Below the pieces are notes generated by a model, which saw only the letters and a list, made by a program, of their open reading frames with translations, was not told the DNA's origin and searched no databases. A stretch of 45,324 bases of DNA from NCBI GenBank assembly GCA_019748155.1, contig JAIEPY010000041.1, positions 1 to 45,324 on the forward strand. Direction: 5' to 3'. Positions 17,375 through 25,687 of this stretch are shown here, in pieces (position 1 is the stretch's first letter; each line of letters starts with the position of its first letter). A program made the translations under genes and the position numbers. The stretch comes from Burkholderiales bacterium. GTDB taxonomy: Bacteria; Pseudomonadota; Gammaproteobacteria; Burkholderiales; UBA11063.

Positions 17375-18505
17375 ATGAAAATAGCAATTGTTCATGATTG
17401 GTTATATACCTACGCAGGAGCAGAGAAAGTTCTGGAGCAGATAATTAATTGCTTTCCTGAAGCTGATTTATTTAGTTTGATTGATTTTTTACCTGCGAGC
17501 GAGCGTGGTTTTATTCAAAATAAAGTCGTCAAGACTTCATTTATTCAAAAACTACCTTTTGCGAAAACTAAGCATCGTCAATATTTACCATTGATGCCAT
17601 TGGCAATTGAACAGCTAGATGTCAGTAGTTATAATTTGATTATTAGTAGTTCGCATGCAGTGGCGAAGGGTATCTTGACCGGCCCCAATCAGTTACATAT
17701 TTGCTATTGTCATTCGCCAATTCGTTATGCCTGGGATATGCAGCACCAGTATTTGCGTGAAGCAGGTCTTCTGCGGGGATTAAAGTCGTGGTTAACGCGC
17801 TATATTTTACATAAGATTCGGCTATGGGATTACCGTACTGCAAATGGGGTAGATTATTTTGTTGCCAACTCCAATTTTATTGCCAAGCGAATTTATAAAG
17901 TTTATCGTCGTGAAGCTGAGGTTATCTATCCTAATGTTGATACCGATAAATTTACACCATCAACGGACAAACAAGACTTTTACCTAACTGCCTCACGAAT
18001 GGTTCCATATAAGAAGATTGCATTAATTGCCGAAGCTTTTGCTCTGATGCCGGGTAAGAAATTAAAAATTGTTGGAACAGGTCCGGATTATAAGAAAATT
18101 CAGCAATTAGCGATGAGCTGTCCAAATATTGAGTTACTCGGCTTTGTTGCAGATGAGCAGCTGAGACTACTTATGCAACAGGCAAAAGCCTTTGTGTTTG
18201 CGGCTGAGGAAGATTTTGGCATTGTCCCGGTTGAAGCTCAAGCCTGTGGAACTCCGGTGATTGCCTATGCTCGAGGTGGGGCACTGGAAACCGTTAATGG
18301 TTTAGATAGTGCAGCTTCAACTGGAGTATTCTTTGCCAGCCAAACTAAAGAGGCTATCCAGCAAGCTATCTTAGAATTTGAACAACAGATGGTGATTACT
18401 CCAGAGGCATGTGTAGTTAATGCACGACGATTTGCTACTGAGCGCTTTAGATCGCAGTTTAAAAACTTTGTTTTGGCTAAATACCAAGAATTTATTAAGA
18501 AATAG
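17375..18505 (+). CDS. GT4 family glycosyltransferase (WbaZ-like)
   Basis: The 376 residues start MKIAIVHDWLYTYAGAEKVLEQI and contain CYCHSPIRYAWDM and DYFVANSNFIAKRI, a combination characteristic of WbaZ/RfbZ-type transferases. The donor domain carries TASRMVPYKK, IVGTGPDY and EEDFGIVPVEAQACGTPVIAY. It ends 1 nt before the WbaP-type gene, so it is a good candidate for the enzyme that adds the second sugar directly after WbaP loads the first. That assignment comes from gene order and similarity, not from any substrate motif. Confidence 0.9.
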   Translation: MKIAIVHDWLYTYAGAEKVLEQIINCFPEADLFSLIDFLPASERGFIQNKVVKTSFIQKLPFAKTKHRQYLPLMPLAIEQLDVSSYNLIISSSHAVAKGILTGPNQLHICYCHSPIRYAWDMQHQYLREAGLLRGLKSWLTRYILHKIRLWDYRTANGVDYFVANSNFIAKRIYKVYRREAEVIYPNVDTDKFTPSTDKQDFYLTASRMVPYKKIALIAEAFALMPGKKLKIVGTGPDYKKIQQLAMSCPNIELLGFVADEQLRLLMQQAKAFVFAAEEDFGIVPVEAQACGTPVIAYARGGALETVNGLDSAASTGVFFASQTKEAIQQAILEFEQQMVITPEACVVNARRFATERFRSQFKNFVLAKYQEFIKK

Positions 18506-18506
18506 T

Positions 18507-19931
18507 ATGAAACGTCTCTTTTTACAAAAGTATTTATTACTTGCCAGCGATTTGTTTTCGTTAGCATTTACTTATTTTTTGAGTGTTCATATTGCAAATG
18601 TAGTTGAACCGTCGCGTCCGCATTATTTTGACACCAATCATTTAGTCTTGGTGAAGGTGCTGAATGCGTTAGTAATTATTGCTATGTTTTGGATAGCTGA
18701 GCTTTATGTGAAACGTCGCCCAACTTGGGAGGAGTTACGGATAATCTATAAGCAAATTATCTATATCCTGATTTTAGATTTTGTAGTGATTTCGCTTAGC
18801 CGTTCTGAACATGTAACTTACCTATTTTTCTTTATGTATTGGGCATTATTATTTGTAATTTTACCGTTATTCAGAACCTTTACTATCCGAATTTTGCTGC
18901 ATTATAAACTTTGGCAACGTAAGGTTTATATCGTTGGCACTGGGGATACTGCTCTTAGTGCTTATAGCTTATTGAAAAATCGTCGGTTAATGGGTTTTCA
19001 AATTCATGGATTTGTTGATATTAATCGCGAACGAATTACTGGTGAGAAACTAAGTGTAGAATTTGAAAATAAGGATTTCCCGCTCTTGGGGCTTAAAGAC
19101 TTACTGGATAGAGATAAAACCTGTGAAATGGTGGTTGCGCTTGATTCATTGGAAATGGTACGTAATATTGATAAAATTTTTTTGATGCAGCGCAATTTTA
19201 TGTTTGTTAGCATCGTTCCAGATTTTGATGGCTTACCATTATATGGCATAGAGATTAATCACTTTTTTGGTAATGAGCAACTAATGTTGCGTCTAGAAAA
19301 TAATCTTAATCGTCGCCTAAATCGTTTGGTTAAAATGTTTTTTGATTATGGTGTGGTTTTACTTTGTTTACCGGTGGTATTACCTTTGATATTGCTAATT
19401 GGCTTATTGATTTTTCTTGAAGATCGTGGTAATCCTTTTTTTATACAACCCCGTCTAGGTTATGATGGTAAAACTTTCGGGTGTATTAAATTTCGTAGTA
19501 TGCATAAAAATGCTGAAAAAATGCTTAATTCTTGGAGAGAAGAGAATAATATCATTTATCAAAAATATGTGGCAAATAATTTTAAATTAGACAATGATCC
19601 ACGGGTTACTCGAATCGGTAGATTATTACGCAAAACTAGCTTAGATGAATTGGGGCAGTTGCTAAATGTGCTTAAAGGTGAAATGAGTCTAGTTGGTCCA
19701 CGCCCATTATTGGCGCGTGAGCTTGGTGATTACAATGATGGAATGTTTTATTATGCAATGGTTAAGCCTGGAATTACTGGCATGTGGCAAGTAAGTGGCA
19801 GAAGTAAAACTTCGTTTGCGGATCGCTGTCGTTTGGATACTTGGTATATCAAAAACTGGTCGTTGTGGTATGATGTAGTTATACTCATCAAAACAATCGG
19901 TGTGGTGGTAAAGAGGGATGGGGCATATTAG
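18507..19931 (+). CDS. wbaP: WbaP-type undecaprenyl-phosphate sugar phosphotransferase
   Basis: From ATG 18507 the product is 474 residues, almost the length of Salmonella WbaP. Four or five N-terminal membrane segments (to ~130) are followed by a CoA-binding-like domain ([14 protein letters not shown] near 140-153). The catalytic polyprenyl-phosphate phosphoglycosyl transferase domain (about 270-474) contains a re-entrant helix, [17 protein letters not shown], the Asp-Glu dyad in SLDELGQ (D380, E381), SLVGPRP and [14 protein letters not shown]. It transfers a sugar phosphate from a UDP donor (Gal-1-P in WbaP) to undecaprenyl phosphate, starting the repeat unit. The longer open frame reaching back to 18420 overlaps the previous gene and was not used. 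Confidence 0.93.
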   Translation: MKRLFLQKYLLLASDLFSLAFTYFLSVHIANVVEPSRPHYFDTNHLVLVKVLNALVIIAMFWIAELYVKRRPTWEELRIIYKQIIYILILDFVVISLSRSEHVTYLFFFMYWALLFVILPLFRTFTIRILLHYKLWQRKVYIVGTGDTALSAYSLLKNRRLMGFQIHGFVDINRERITGEKLSVEFENKDFPLLGLKDLLDRDKTCEMVVALDSLEMVRNIDKIFLMQRNFMFVSIVPDFDGLPLYGIEINHFFGNEQLMLRLENNLNRRLNRLVKMFFDYGVVLLCLPVVLPLILLIGLLIFLEDRGNPFFIQPRLGYDGKTFGCIKFRSMHKNAEKMLNSWREENNIIYQKYVANNFKLDNDPRVTRIGRLLRKTSLDELGQLLNVLKGEMSLVGPRPLLARELGDYNDGMFYYAMVKPGITGMWQVSGRSKTSFADRCRLDTWYIKNWSLWYDVVILIKTIGVVVKRDGAY

Positions 19932-19985
19932 GCAAGCACAAGTATCTAATCGTAACAAAGTATCCTATAAACTAAGTAAATAGGT

Positions 19986-19991
19986 TATAAT
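19986..19991 (+). promoter_or_regulatory. Candidate -10 box for infC
   Basis: A perfect TATAAT lies 35 nt upstream of the proposed AUA start. The -35 region (TCCTAT at 19963-19968) is poor and there is no TG extension. This would allow infC its own transcription start despite the upstream polysaccharide genes. Confidence 0.45.
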
Positions 19992-20013
19992 AAAGTGTTT
20001 TGTTTTTAATTTT

Positions 20014-20019
20014 GAGGAG
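20014..20019 (+). promoter_or_regulatory. Shine-Dalgarno that fixes the AUA start of infC
   Basis: GAGGAG lies 7 nt before ATA 20027. No ATG, GTG or TTG in the infC frame is at a usable distance: the in-frame TTG at 20000 is upstream of this site and would add nine residues foreign to the family. Confidence 0.75.
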
Positions 20020-20026
20020 TAGTGTC

Positions 20027-20551
20027 ATAAGCACTGAAAAACAAGCGCGCATTAACGGCGCAATTACAGCACCTGAGGTGCGTTTGGTTATTGATGAAAC
20101 TGGTGAGCAATTGGGCGTGGTTTCTATCCATGCAGCAATGGCTAAAGCTAATGAGCTAGAATTAGACTTGGTTGAGATATCTCCTAATGCTAATCCTCCA
20201 GTGTGTAAAGTTATGGATTTTGGTAAATTTAAGTACCATGAGCAGAAAAAAGCTCATGCAGCTAAACAAAACCAAAAGCAAGTTCATGTAAAAGAGATCA
20301 AACTGCGTCCGGTAACCGATGAGCATGACTATCAGATAAAATTAAAAAATGCTAAGCGTTTTCTTGAAGACGGTGATAAAGTTAAATTTATCGTTCAATT
20401 CCGTGGTCGTGAAATGGCGCATCAGGAATTTGGGATTCGCTATTTAGAAAAAGCCGAACAGGATTTATTGGATTTGGTAGTGGTTGAAATGCGTCCTAAA
20501 GTTGAAGGTCGTAATGCAATTATGATTGTATCACCGAAAAAGAAAAAATAG
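20027..20551 (+). CDS. infC: Translation initiation factor IF-3, AUA start codon
   Basis: The product (174 residues, family length about 175-180) binds the 30S subunit and rejects wrong initiator pairing. Motifs are ARINGAITAPEVRLV at the N-terminus, LVEISPNANPPVCKVMDFGKF mid-domain and RFLEDGDKVKFIVQFRGREM at the start of the C-terminal domain. The only start fitting both the family N-terminus and a ribosome site is ATA 20027, with GAGGAG at 20014-20019 seven nt upstream. The preceding codon is GTC, and the nearby GTG 20022 stops at once. IF-3 genes use AUU-class starts for autogenous control. It is separated from rpmI-rplT by five glycan genes. Confidence 0.93.
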   Translation: MSTEKQARINGAITAPEVRLVIDETGEQLGVVSIHAAMAKANELELDLVEISPNANPPVCKVMDFGKFKYHEQKKAHAAKQNQKQVHVKEIKLRPVTDEHDYQIKLKNAKRFLEDGDKVKFIVQFRGREMAHQEFGIRYLEKAEQDLLDLVVVEMRPKVEGRNAIMIVSPKKKK

Positions 20552-20552
20552 C

Positions 20553-21425
20553 ATGAAAGTCAGCGGCTTTACCTTTTTGCGCAATGGTACGATTTTAGGC
20601 TACCCATATATTGAGAGTCTAAAATCGTTATTGGCGGTTTGTGACGAGGTGGTTGTCGCACTGGGTAACAGTGATGATGACACCTTGGCACAGGTTCAGG
20701 CGCTGAATGACCCTAAGTTACGTATTATTCAGACCACCTGGAATGAAAATATGCAGGATCGTGGGTATACCTATGCGCAGCAAAAAATGATTGCACAGTT
20801 TAATTGTACCGGTGATTGGGCATTTTATCTTGAAGGTGATGAGGTAATTCATGAGCAGGATTATGTAACTATTCGTGCAGCAATGGAAAAGCATCTGGAT
20901 GATAAGGAAGTCGAAGCGTTAGTTTTCGACTATTATCATTTTTATGGCTCACCATCAACAATTGCTTACTCACCGCGTTGGTATCGTCGTGCACCACGAA
21001 TTATTCGCAACACAGTCCGTAGCTGGGCTCCTGATGGCTTGTTTTGGCTGATTATGAATGAGAATCGTCAGGGGCGCTATCCGAATGCGGCTTTGGTTGG
21101 TTGTCATCTGTATCACTACGGTCATGTGCGCTCGGTTGCCAAAATGAATGAAAAGCAAAAGCGTGTCGAACGCTACTGGGGCAAAACCCCAAAAGAATTT
21201 TTAAGTTACGGTGATATTGATCCACTCACTATTCGTACTTTTAACCGAACTCATCCCGCAATTGCTGCTTCTTGGCTCACAAATGATGCGGAACAAAAAC
21301 TTGAACTTAATCCCGATTATTGCCTAAGCCGTCGTGATAAAAAACATCGGCTGATGATGAAGTTGGAGCAAATACTTGGTGGCAAGGATTTTGCCAAAAA
21401 ACATTATAAATTAATTCGAGGCTAA
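20553..21425 (+). CDS. GT2-like glycosyltransferase inserted after infC
   Basis: The start ATG 20553 lies one nt after the infC stop; an in-frame ATG at 20526 would run inside infC. The 290-residue protein has a GT-A fold with SGFTFLRNG at 4-12, VVVALGNSDDDT (the place of the usual VDDGSxD) and YLEGDEVIHEQDY as metal-binding region. Several conserved aromatic-rich segments follow (YYHFYGSP, CHLYHYGHVRSVAKM). This resembles a widespread but poorly named transferase group found near LPS genes. No Shine-Dalgarno is evident, so translation probably depends on infC. Acceptor unknown. Confidence 0.82.
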   Translation: MKVSGFTFLRNGTILGYPYIESLKSLLAVCDEVVVALGNSDDDTLAQVQALNDPKLRIIQTTWNENMQDRGYTYAQQKMIAQFNCTGDWAFYLEGDEVIHEQDYVTIRAAMEKHLDDKEVEALVFDYYHFYGSPSTIAYSPRWYRRAPRIIRNTVRSWAPDGLFWLIMNENRQGRYPNAALVGCHLYHYGHVRSVAKMNEKQKRVERYWGKTPKEFLSYGDIDPLTIRTFNRTHPAIAASWLTNDAEQKLELNPDYCLSRRDKKHRLMMKLEQILGGKDFAKKHYKLIRG

Positions 21426-21427
21426 TA

Positions 21428-22660
21428 ATGAATCTAGCAAATGATAGAAAAGCACTTCAACAATATTGGTGGTTGCTGCTGGCTTTTCTAACCGCAATTG
21501 CGCTGCCTCTGTCAACCGCATTACAAAATGCAACTCTTCCGTTAATCGTTTGTAGCGTAATCTTATGTAAAGATCTGCGTGCTAAACTTCCGCAAATTAT
21601 TAAAGAACCACTGGTCATCGTGGGATTGCTTTTTTATGCTCTATTTCTTGTCGGTTCATTGTGGTCAAGCGGCAGTACACATGATATAAGTAAAATGTTA
21701 CTAAAAATGATCGGGCTAGTCGAATTACCTTTTATTATTGCATTTTTTAGCTCAGATGCTAAACGTAAGTCTGCTTTATGGGGCTTTGGTATTGGTATTG
21801 CTTTGACAATCTTTTTCTCTTATCTTTCGATCTGGACCAATCATCCGATGTTCCATGCCAAGGAATGGGGCTTACAATATGGTATTTTTCGGATGCATAT
21901 GTACCACAGCTATTTTTTAGCGTTATTTGCATGCTGGTTGCTATATTTACAGCTAAATAAACAGATTAAACCCAAATGGTTAAAGATTGTGGCATGGGTT
22001 AGTATTTTTGTTTTGCTGCATAATATCTACTACGAAACCTGGAGTCGTACCGGACAGATATTATGTTTGCTAATGGTAATTAGTATTTTTATTCAGTGGC
22101 GCTTAAAAATTGGCTTGATTGTTTCTGCGGTAATTTTGTTTGTCATTACACCAACTTTAATTTATACTTCTTCGTCGGTTCAGGCTAAAATTAAAACCTA
22201 TCAGGAAAATGTTCAGCAGTACAAGGCTGGGAAATTTGATCCGCAAAATCCGTCGATGTATTTACGCTGGACTTTTCACAAATATGCCAAAGAAATTATT
22301 GCTGAAAAACCAATCCTTGGGCACGGAACTGGCAGCTATCCGGGTGAATACGCTCGTCTCTCAGCGCTTGATCATAATCCGTTTGATAATACTCAGCCAC
22401 ATAGCGATTATTTATGGTTTGGGGCTGAATTGGGCTATATTGGGATGATGATATTTATTGTTTTTTTAGCAACCTTGTTTATTCGCTCTTTTAGTCTAGC
22501 GCGTCCCTATCGTGATTTCGGTGTGACGGTTGCTTTGGTTTATGCTGCAGCATGCTATGAGAATGGCTATTTTTCTGATTCAGTATCTGGTTTGGCATTC
22601 TTTGCATCGGTTGGTTTATTGTTTGCCACTCGCTATGATTTAAAACAACATGCTAATTAG
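21428..22660 (+). CDS. waaL: O-antigen ligase-like (WaaL/Wzy_C family) membrane protein
   Basis: 410 residues with about eleven membrane helices and one long periplasmic loop (roughly 255-330). In the loop are YLRWTFHKYAKEII and PILGHGTGSYPGEY, followed by HSDYLWFGAELGYIGM, the signature of the Wzy_C/WaaL group; SRTGQ precedes the loop. Such enzymes move undecaprenyl-linked glycan to lipid A-core on the periplasmic side, or polymerise it. The loop and size fit WaaL better than Wzy, but the family cannot separate these by sequence; a protein O-glycosyltransferase (PglL-like) is a further alternative. It starts 2 nt after the previous gene and overlaps the next by 11 nt. Confidence 0.8.
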   Translation: MNLANDRKALQQYWWLLLAFLTAIALPLSTALQNATLPLIVCSVILCKDLRAKLPQIIKEPLVIVGLLFYALFLVGSLWSSGSTHDISKMLLKMIGLVELPFIIAFFSSDAKRKSALWGFGIGIALTIFFSYLSIWTNHPMFHAKEWGLQYGIFRMHMYHSYFLALFACWLLYLQLNKQIKPKWLKIVAWVSIFVLLHNIYYETWSRTGQILCLLMVISIFIQWRLKIGLIVSAVILFVITPTLIYTSSSVQAKIKTYQENVQQYKAGKFDPQNPSMYLRWTFHKYAKEIIAEKPILGHGTGSYPGEYARLSALDHNPFDNTQPHSDYLWFGAELGYIGMMIFIVFLATLFIRSFSLARPYRDFGVTVALVYAAACYENGYFSDSVSGLAFFASVGLLFATRYDLKQHAN

Positions 22661-23609
22661 TTTTATTATTCCGGTTTATGATAGTGAGAAATATTTAACC
22701 CAGTGCCTTAATAGTATTTTTTCACAAAAATTTACTGATTTTGAGTGTGTTGTAATAAATGACCGTTCACCAGGTGATTGCAAAAATTTAGTTCAGGATT
22801 ACGTCAAAGAACGTGGAGTTACAATTGTATATCACGAAAACATTACTAATTTAGGCTTGGGTGAAGCGCGTAATGTTGGTGTCGAACTATCCTCTGGAAA
22901 GTATTTATTTTTTCTCGATAGTGATGACTATCTGGTAGAGGATGGACTATCCGAAGCTGTTATTGCTATGCTCGGGGCAGACTTAGAGCTATTGATTTGC
23001 AATCATCAAATTTATGAGCCGCATAATAATCTGATTAAACTTCCCTTTCCTGATATTGAACAGGCTTTTCTGACTTCCAAACTATCGATTCCAACTTATG
23101 CATGGGGTAAATTTTTTCTGCGCGAGTATTGGCTTAAACATAATTTTAGCTTTGAGAGTATTTATGCTGAAGATTTACAATTAATTCCTCTGGTAATTCG
23201 TTTGGCTAAATCGCTACAAGTTAGCAATCAGCCAATATGTGTTTACCGAACAAATTTTGCATCTTTGACTCATCGCTTTTATTCATGGCAACAAATGTGG
23301 TATTTGCTGAATTCTCTTCATCATAAATTTGTTAAACATAATTTGCTGGATGATGAATCTAGTGTATTCCTGCTATCAAGCTTTTATAATTTAACTAAAG
23401 TGATCGGTTTGGGATTTCATCGTTACTTGTTTTACAAACAATTTATTACCTTAGTAAATGTGATTCCTCAAACAGAATATTTTGCAGAACCATTGGTGAA
23501 TAACTCAAAGCGCAAAAAATTGCAAAAAATTTATGCGAGCAATGGGTGGTATTTATTTAAGCCGAATATGCGCTATTGGAAATTTATAGTAACGAAAATA
23601 TTTCGCTAA
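22650..23609 (+). CDS. GT2 family glycosyltransferase
   Basis: The 319-residue protein has ISFIIPVYDSEKYLTQCLNS at 3-22, INDRSPGD (the nucleotide-binding Asp), GLGEARNVGVE and FLDSDDYL (metal binding). A conserved YAWGKFFLREYW segment and an acidic AEDLQLIP follow, both usual in this subgroup. ATG 22650 lies 11 nt inside the ligase gene, so translation is coupled. The C-terminal end is basic and aromatic. It likely adds a core or O-antigen sugar. Confidence 0.86.
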   Translation: MLISFIIPVYDSEKYLTQCLNSIFSQKFTDFECVVINDRSPGDCKNLVQDYVKERGVTIVYHENITNLGLGEARNVGVELSSGKYLFFLDSDDYLVEDGLSEAVIAMLGADLELLICNHQIYEPHNNLIKLPFPDIEQAFLTSKLSIPTYAWGKFFLREYWLKHNFSFESIYAEDLQLIPLVIRLAKSLQVSNQPICVYRTNFASLTHRFYSWQQMWYLLNSLHHKFVKHNLLDDESSVFLLSSFYNLTKVIGLGFHRYLFYKQFITLVNVIPQTEYFAEPLVNNSKRKKLQKIYASNGWYLFKPNMRYWKFIVTKIFR

Positions 23610-23658
23610 ATGTAATAATCATGTGTAATTTTAATGAGTCGTATTTTACAGGTGTCGA

Positions 23659-24051
23659 TTGCAAGCAATAATAAAACTATTTACTAAGTATAAAGGGCTA
23701 AGATTTTTATTCACTGGCGGACTTAATACTATTATTTGCTTGATTTTGTTTGCTATATTAATAAATGTTGGATTAAACTATTTATTAGCCAGCACAATGG
23801 TATTTATTTTTGGCGTTATTGAGGGATATTTATTAAGTGCCGTATTAGTCTTTAGGCATAAAATTAAATTTAGACCACTATTGCGCTATTCTTTAGTTTA
23901 CATTGCCTCATATATTGTGAACATTATGATACTCTATACTTGTGTTGAGTTTATTCATTTAAGTAAAGTTAACGGGCAAATTGTTACCTCGCTGTTGATA
24001 GCTGCCTTGAATTATGCATTAGTCAAAAAACTAGTCTTTAAAATTAATTAA
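23659..24051 (+). CDS. gtrA: GtrA family membrane protein
   Basis: 130 residues in four membrane helices with the GtrA signature LRFLFTGGLNTII near 14-26, VFIFGVIEGYLLSAVLVF in the middle and NYALVKKLVFK at the C-terminus. GtrA proteins are proposed to flip undecaprenyl-phosphate-linked sugars across the inner membrane for later transfer in the periplasm. The start is TTG 23659 with AGGTG four nt upstream; no ATG is suitable. It stands alone from the GtrB-like and polytopic transferase at 221-3630, so its partner may be the GT2 that follows, or an enzyme elsewhere. Confidence 0.85.
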   Translation: MQAIIKLFTKYKGLRFLFTGGLNTIICLILFAILINVGLNYLLASTMVFIFGVIEGYLLSAVLVFRHKIKFRPLLRYSLVYIASYIVNIMILYTCVEFIHLSKVNGQIVTSLLIAALNYALVKKLVFKIN

Positions 24052-24078
24052 GATTAGTTGTTTAATACAGAGATAATT

Positions 24079-24939
24079 ATGAAAATAAGTTTGATAATTT
24101 CAACCTATAATCGTCCAGATACATTAGAATTAGTTTTAATGAGTGTTGCCAAGCAAGTTATTCCAAATAGTCTAGTGCTAGAGGTTTTAGTTGCAGACGA
24201 TGGTTCTGGTATTGAAACAAAGTCTTTACTTGCTAAATTTCAACAAAATTTTCCATTTAAGTTATTGCATATTTGGCACGAAGATACTGGCTTTCGTTTG
24301 GCTGCAATTCGTAATCTGGCAACCAGTAAATCCAACGGGGAGTATTTAATTTTTATTGATGGCGATTGTTTGATTGCTCCGGATTTTATTTCAAATCAGA
24401 TGAAACTAGCTGAAAAAGGTTATTTTGTAGGTGGTAATCGGGTATTACTTAGTCAATCATATACAAAATCCGCGCTGAGTGATAAATCAATCAGTATTGC
24501 CACTACCTCGGTTATTTCTTCAATCCTAGCTAGATTAAGTGGTAAAACCAATAAATGGCTAGCAGCATTACGTCTAAACCCTTCGGCTTCGTGGCGTAAA
24601 AAATATGTTCAAAATTGGCGTCGTCCTAAAGGATGTAATATGGCACTATGGCGACAAGATTGTTTAGCGGTAAATGGTTTTGATGAAGGATTTGCTGGTT
24701 GGGGGCATGAAGATGCTGATTTTTTAGTACGTTTACTCCACGCGGGAATCCAAATAAAAGATGGTCGTTTTGCAGCACCAGTCTATCACCTATGGCATAA
24801 AGTTAATGATCGCAGTAATGAAGCCGAAAATTTTGTACGCTTAATGGAACGCGTGCATAATAAGGGTTTTATTCGTGCGGCTAATGGTATCGATAAGTAT
24901 CTACTTGATTGTAAAAATAGTAAAGATTTTACCAAATAG
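24079..24939 (+). CDS. GT2 glycosyltransferase with galactosyltransferase-like C-terminal motif
   Basis: The product is 286 residues from ATG 24079 (a TTG 21 nt upstream adds no conserved sequence). It shows ISLIISTYNRPDTL at 3-16, VADDGSG, HEDTGFRLAAIRN and the DxD in FIDGDCLI. The later GCNMALWRQDCLAVNGFDEGF followed by GWGHEDADF is the motif shared by GalNAc-T/beta-4-galactosyltransferase-like C-terminal domains, where the acidic pair acts in catalysis. A Gal- or GalNAc-transferase role is plausible given two mutases of that substrate class upstream. It ends 3 nt before the rpmI promoter. Confidence 0.86.
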   Translation: MKISLIISTYNRPDTLELVLMSVAKQVIPNSLVLEVLVADDGSGIETKSLLAKFQQNFPFKLLHIWHEDTGFRLAAIRNLATSKSNGEYLIFIDGDCLIAPDFISNQMKLAEKGYFVGGNRVLLSQSYTKSALSDKSISIATTSVISSILARLSGKTNKWLAALRLNPSASWRKKYVQNWRRPKGCNMALWRQDCLAVNGFDEGFAGWGHEDADFLVRLLHAGIQIKDGRFAAPVYHLWHKVNDRSNEAENFVRLMERVHNKGFIRAANGIDKYLLDCKNSKDFTK

Positions 24940-24942
24940 ATA

Positions 24943-24951
24943 TGCTATAAT
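24943..24951 (+). promoter_or_regulatory. Extended -10 promoter for rpmI-rplT
   Basis: TGC followed by TATAAT (24946-24951), directly after the preceding stop codon. This frees rpmI-rplT from dependence on infC transcription. The expected start is near 24958, giving a leader of about 90 nt. Confidence 0.75.
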
Positions 24952-24969
24952 CTTCCCCTCAAAAAGGTG

Positions 24970-25014
24970 GATAGTTAGGTTCCTCAAGTTCTCGTTATGC
25001 GAGCACCTGCTATC
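24970..25014 (+). promoter_or_regulatory. Structured mRNA leader of rpmI-rplT, candidate ribosomal-protein autoregulation site
   Basis: Three nested helices can form: GATAG (24970-24974) with CTATC (25010-25014), AGGT (24977-24980) with ACCT (25005-25008), and CTCG (24991-24994) with CGAG (25000-25003) around a TTATG loop. It lies between the promoter and the rpmI ribosome site (AAGG at 25037-25040). In other bacteria L20 binds the leader of this operon to repress it. The pairing is seen; the L20 role is inferred. Confidence 0.55.
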
Positions 25015-25048
25015 TGAATAAAAACTGCGATTAAAAAAGGTGCATTAC

Positions 25049-25246
25049 ATGCCTAAAATGAAATCAAAGTCTGGTGCGAAAAAACGCTTTATCGTTCAGG
25101 GTAGTGGCGGCATCAAACGTTCTAAAGCATTCAAACGTCATATTTTGACTAAGAAAACAACTAAAAACAAACGTCAATTACGTGGTACAGTACAAGTGAG
25201 CCCTAGCGATATGGGTCATGTACGTAGCATGTTACCTTACGCATAA
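25049..25246 (+). CDS. rpmI: 50S ribosomal protein L35
   Basis: 65 residues starting [14 protein letters not shown], continuing [21 protein letters not shown] and ending SMLPYA, all diagnostic of bacterial L35. The start ATG 25049 has AAGG 8 nt upstream; an in-frame GTG at 25040 would add three unconserved residues. It is a basic small protein of the large subunit. rplT follows after 17 nt. Confidence 0.98.
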   Translation: MPKMKSKSGAKKRFIVQGSGGIKRSKAFKRHILTKKTTKNKRQLRGTVQVSPSDMGHVRSMLPYA

Positions 25247-25263
25247 ATTGAAGGAGTTATAGA

Positions 25264-25620
25264 ATGCCTAGAGTAAAACGTGGTGTCATCGCGCGTGCGC
25301 GTCACAAAAAAATTATCGCTTTAGCTAAAGGCTATCGTGGTCGTCGCAACAACGTATTCCGTGTTGCCAAAGAAGCGGTTATGAAAGCGGGGCAATATGC
25401 TTACCGTGATCGCCGTCAAAGAAAACGTCAATTCCGTAGTCTATGGATTGCGCGGATTAATGCTGGTTGTCGTGAATTAGGTTTAACTTATAGCCGTTTT
25501 ATTAACGGTTTAGCTAAAGCTGAAGTTGCTGTAGATCGTAAAGTATTGTCTGATTTAGCGATTAATGACAAATTTGCATTTGCTAAATTTGTAGAGCTTG
25601 CTAAAAGCAAGCTAGCGTAA
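25264..25620 (+). CDS. rplT: 50S ribosomal protein L20
   Basis: 118 residues with the invariant start [16 protein letters not shown], then [29 protein letters not shown] and [14 protein letters not shown]20 is needed for early 50S assembly on 23S rRNA and represses its own operon in several bacteria. AGGAG lies upstream of ATG 25264. The gene is followed at 25645 by a strong terminator. Confidence 0.98.
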   Translation: MPRVKRGVIARARHKKIIALAKGYRGRRNNVFRVAKEAVMKAGQYAYRDRRQRKRQFRSLWIARINAGCRELGLTYSRFINGLAKAEVAVDRKVLSDLAINDKFAFAKFVELAKSKLA

Positions 25621-25635
25621 TTACGCAAATTGCTT

Positions 25636-25641
25636 TATAAT
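25636..25641 (+). promoter_or_regulatory. -10 box directly in front of a terminator hairpin
   Basis: TATAAT 3 nt before the terminator stem at 25645. A transcript from here would start inside the left stem arm (near 25648) and so could not form the complete hairpin, allowing expression of the downstream LOG gene. No convincing -35 is seen. Confidence 0.45.
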
Positions 25642-25644
25642 AAC

Positions 25645-25673
25645 GGGGGCTATAAATAGCTCCCTATTTTTTT
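25645..25673 (+). terminator. Intrinsic terminator of rpmI-rplT
   Basis: GGGGGCTA (25645-25652) pairs with TAGCTCCC (25657-25664), including one G-U pair, around a TAAA loop, followed by TATTTTTTT. It begins 25 nt after the rplT stop. Confidence 0.88.
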
Positions 25674-25687
25674 GTCTATGGGAAATA

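Noticed and set aside
18265-18567. 100-codon open frame on the - strand across the wbaZ-like/wbaP junction
   Set aside because: Antisense to two well-supported genes, no promoter or ribosome site seen, low-complexity product.
20000-20026. TTG start for infC at 20000
   Set aside because: It precedes the Shine-Dalgarno and would add residues not found in IF-3.
21428-22660. Calling the Wzy_C protein the O-antigen polymerase
   Set aside because: Its loop motifs and place beside core-type transferases fit a ligase better, though sequence alone does not decide it.
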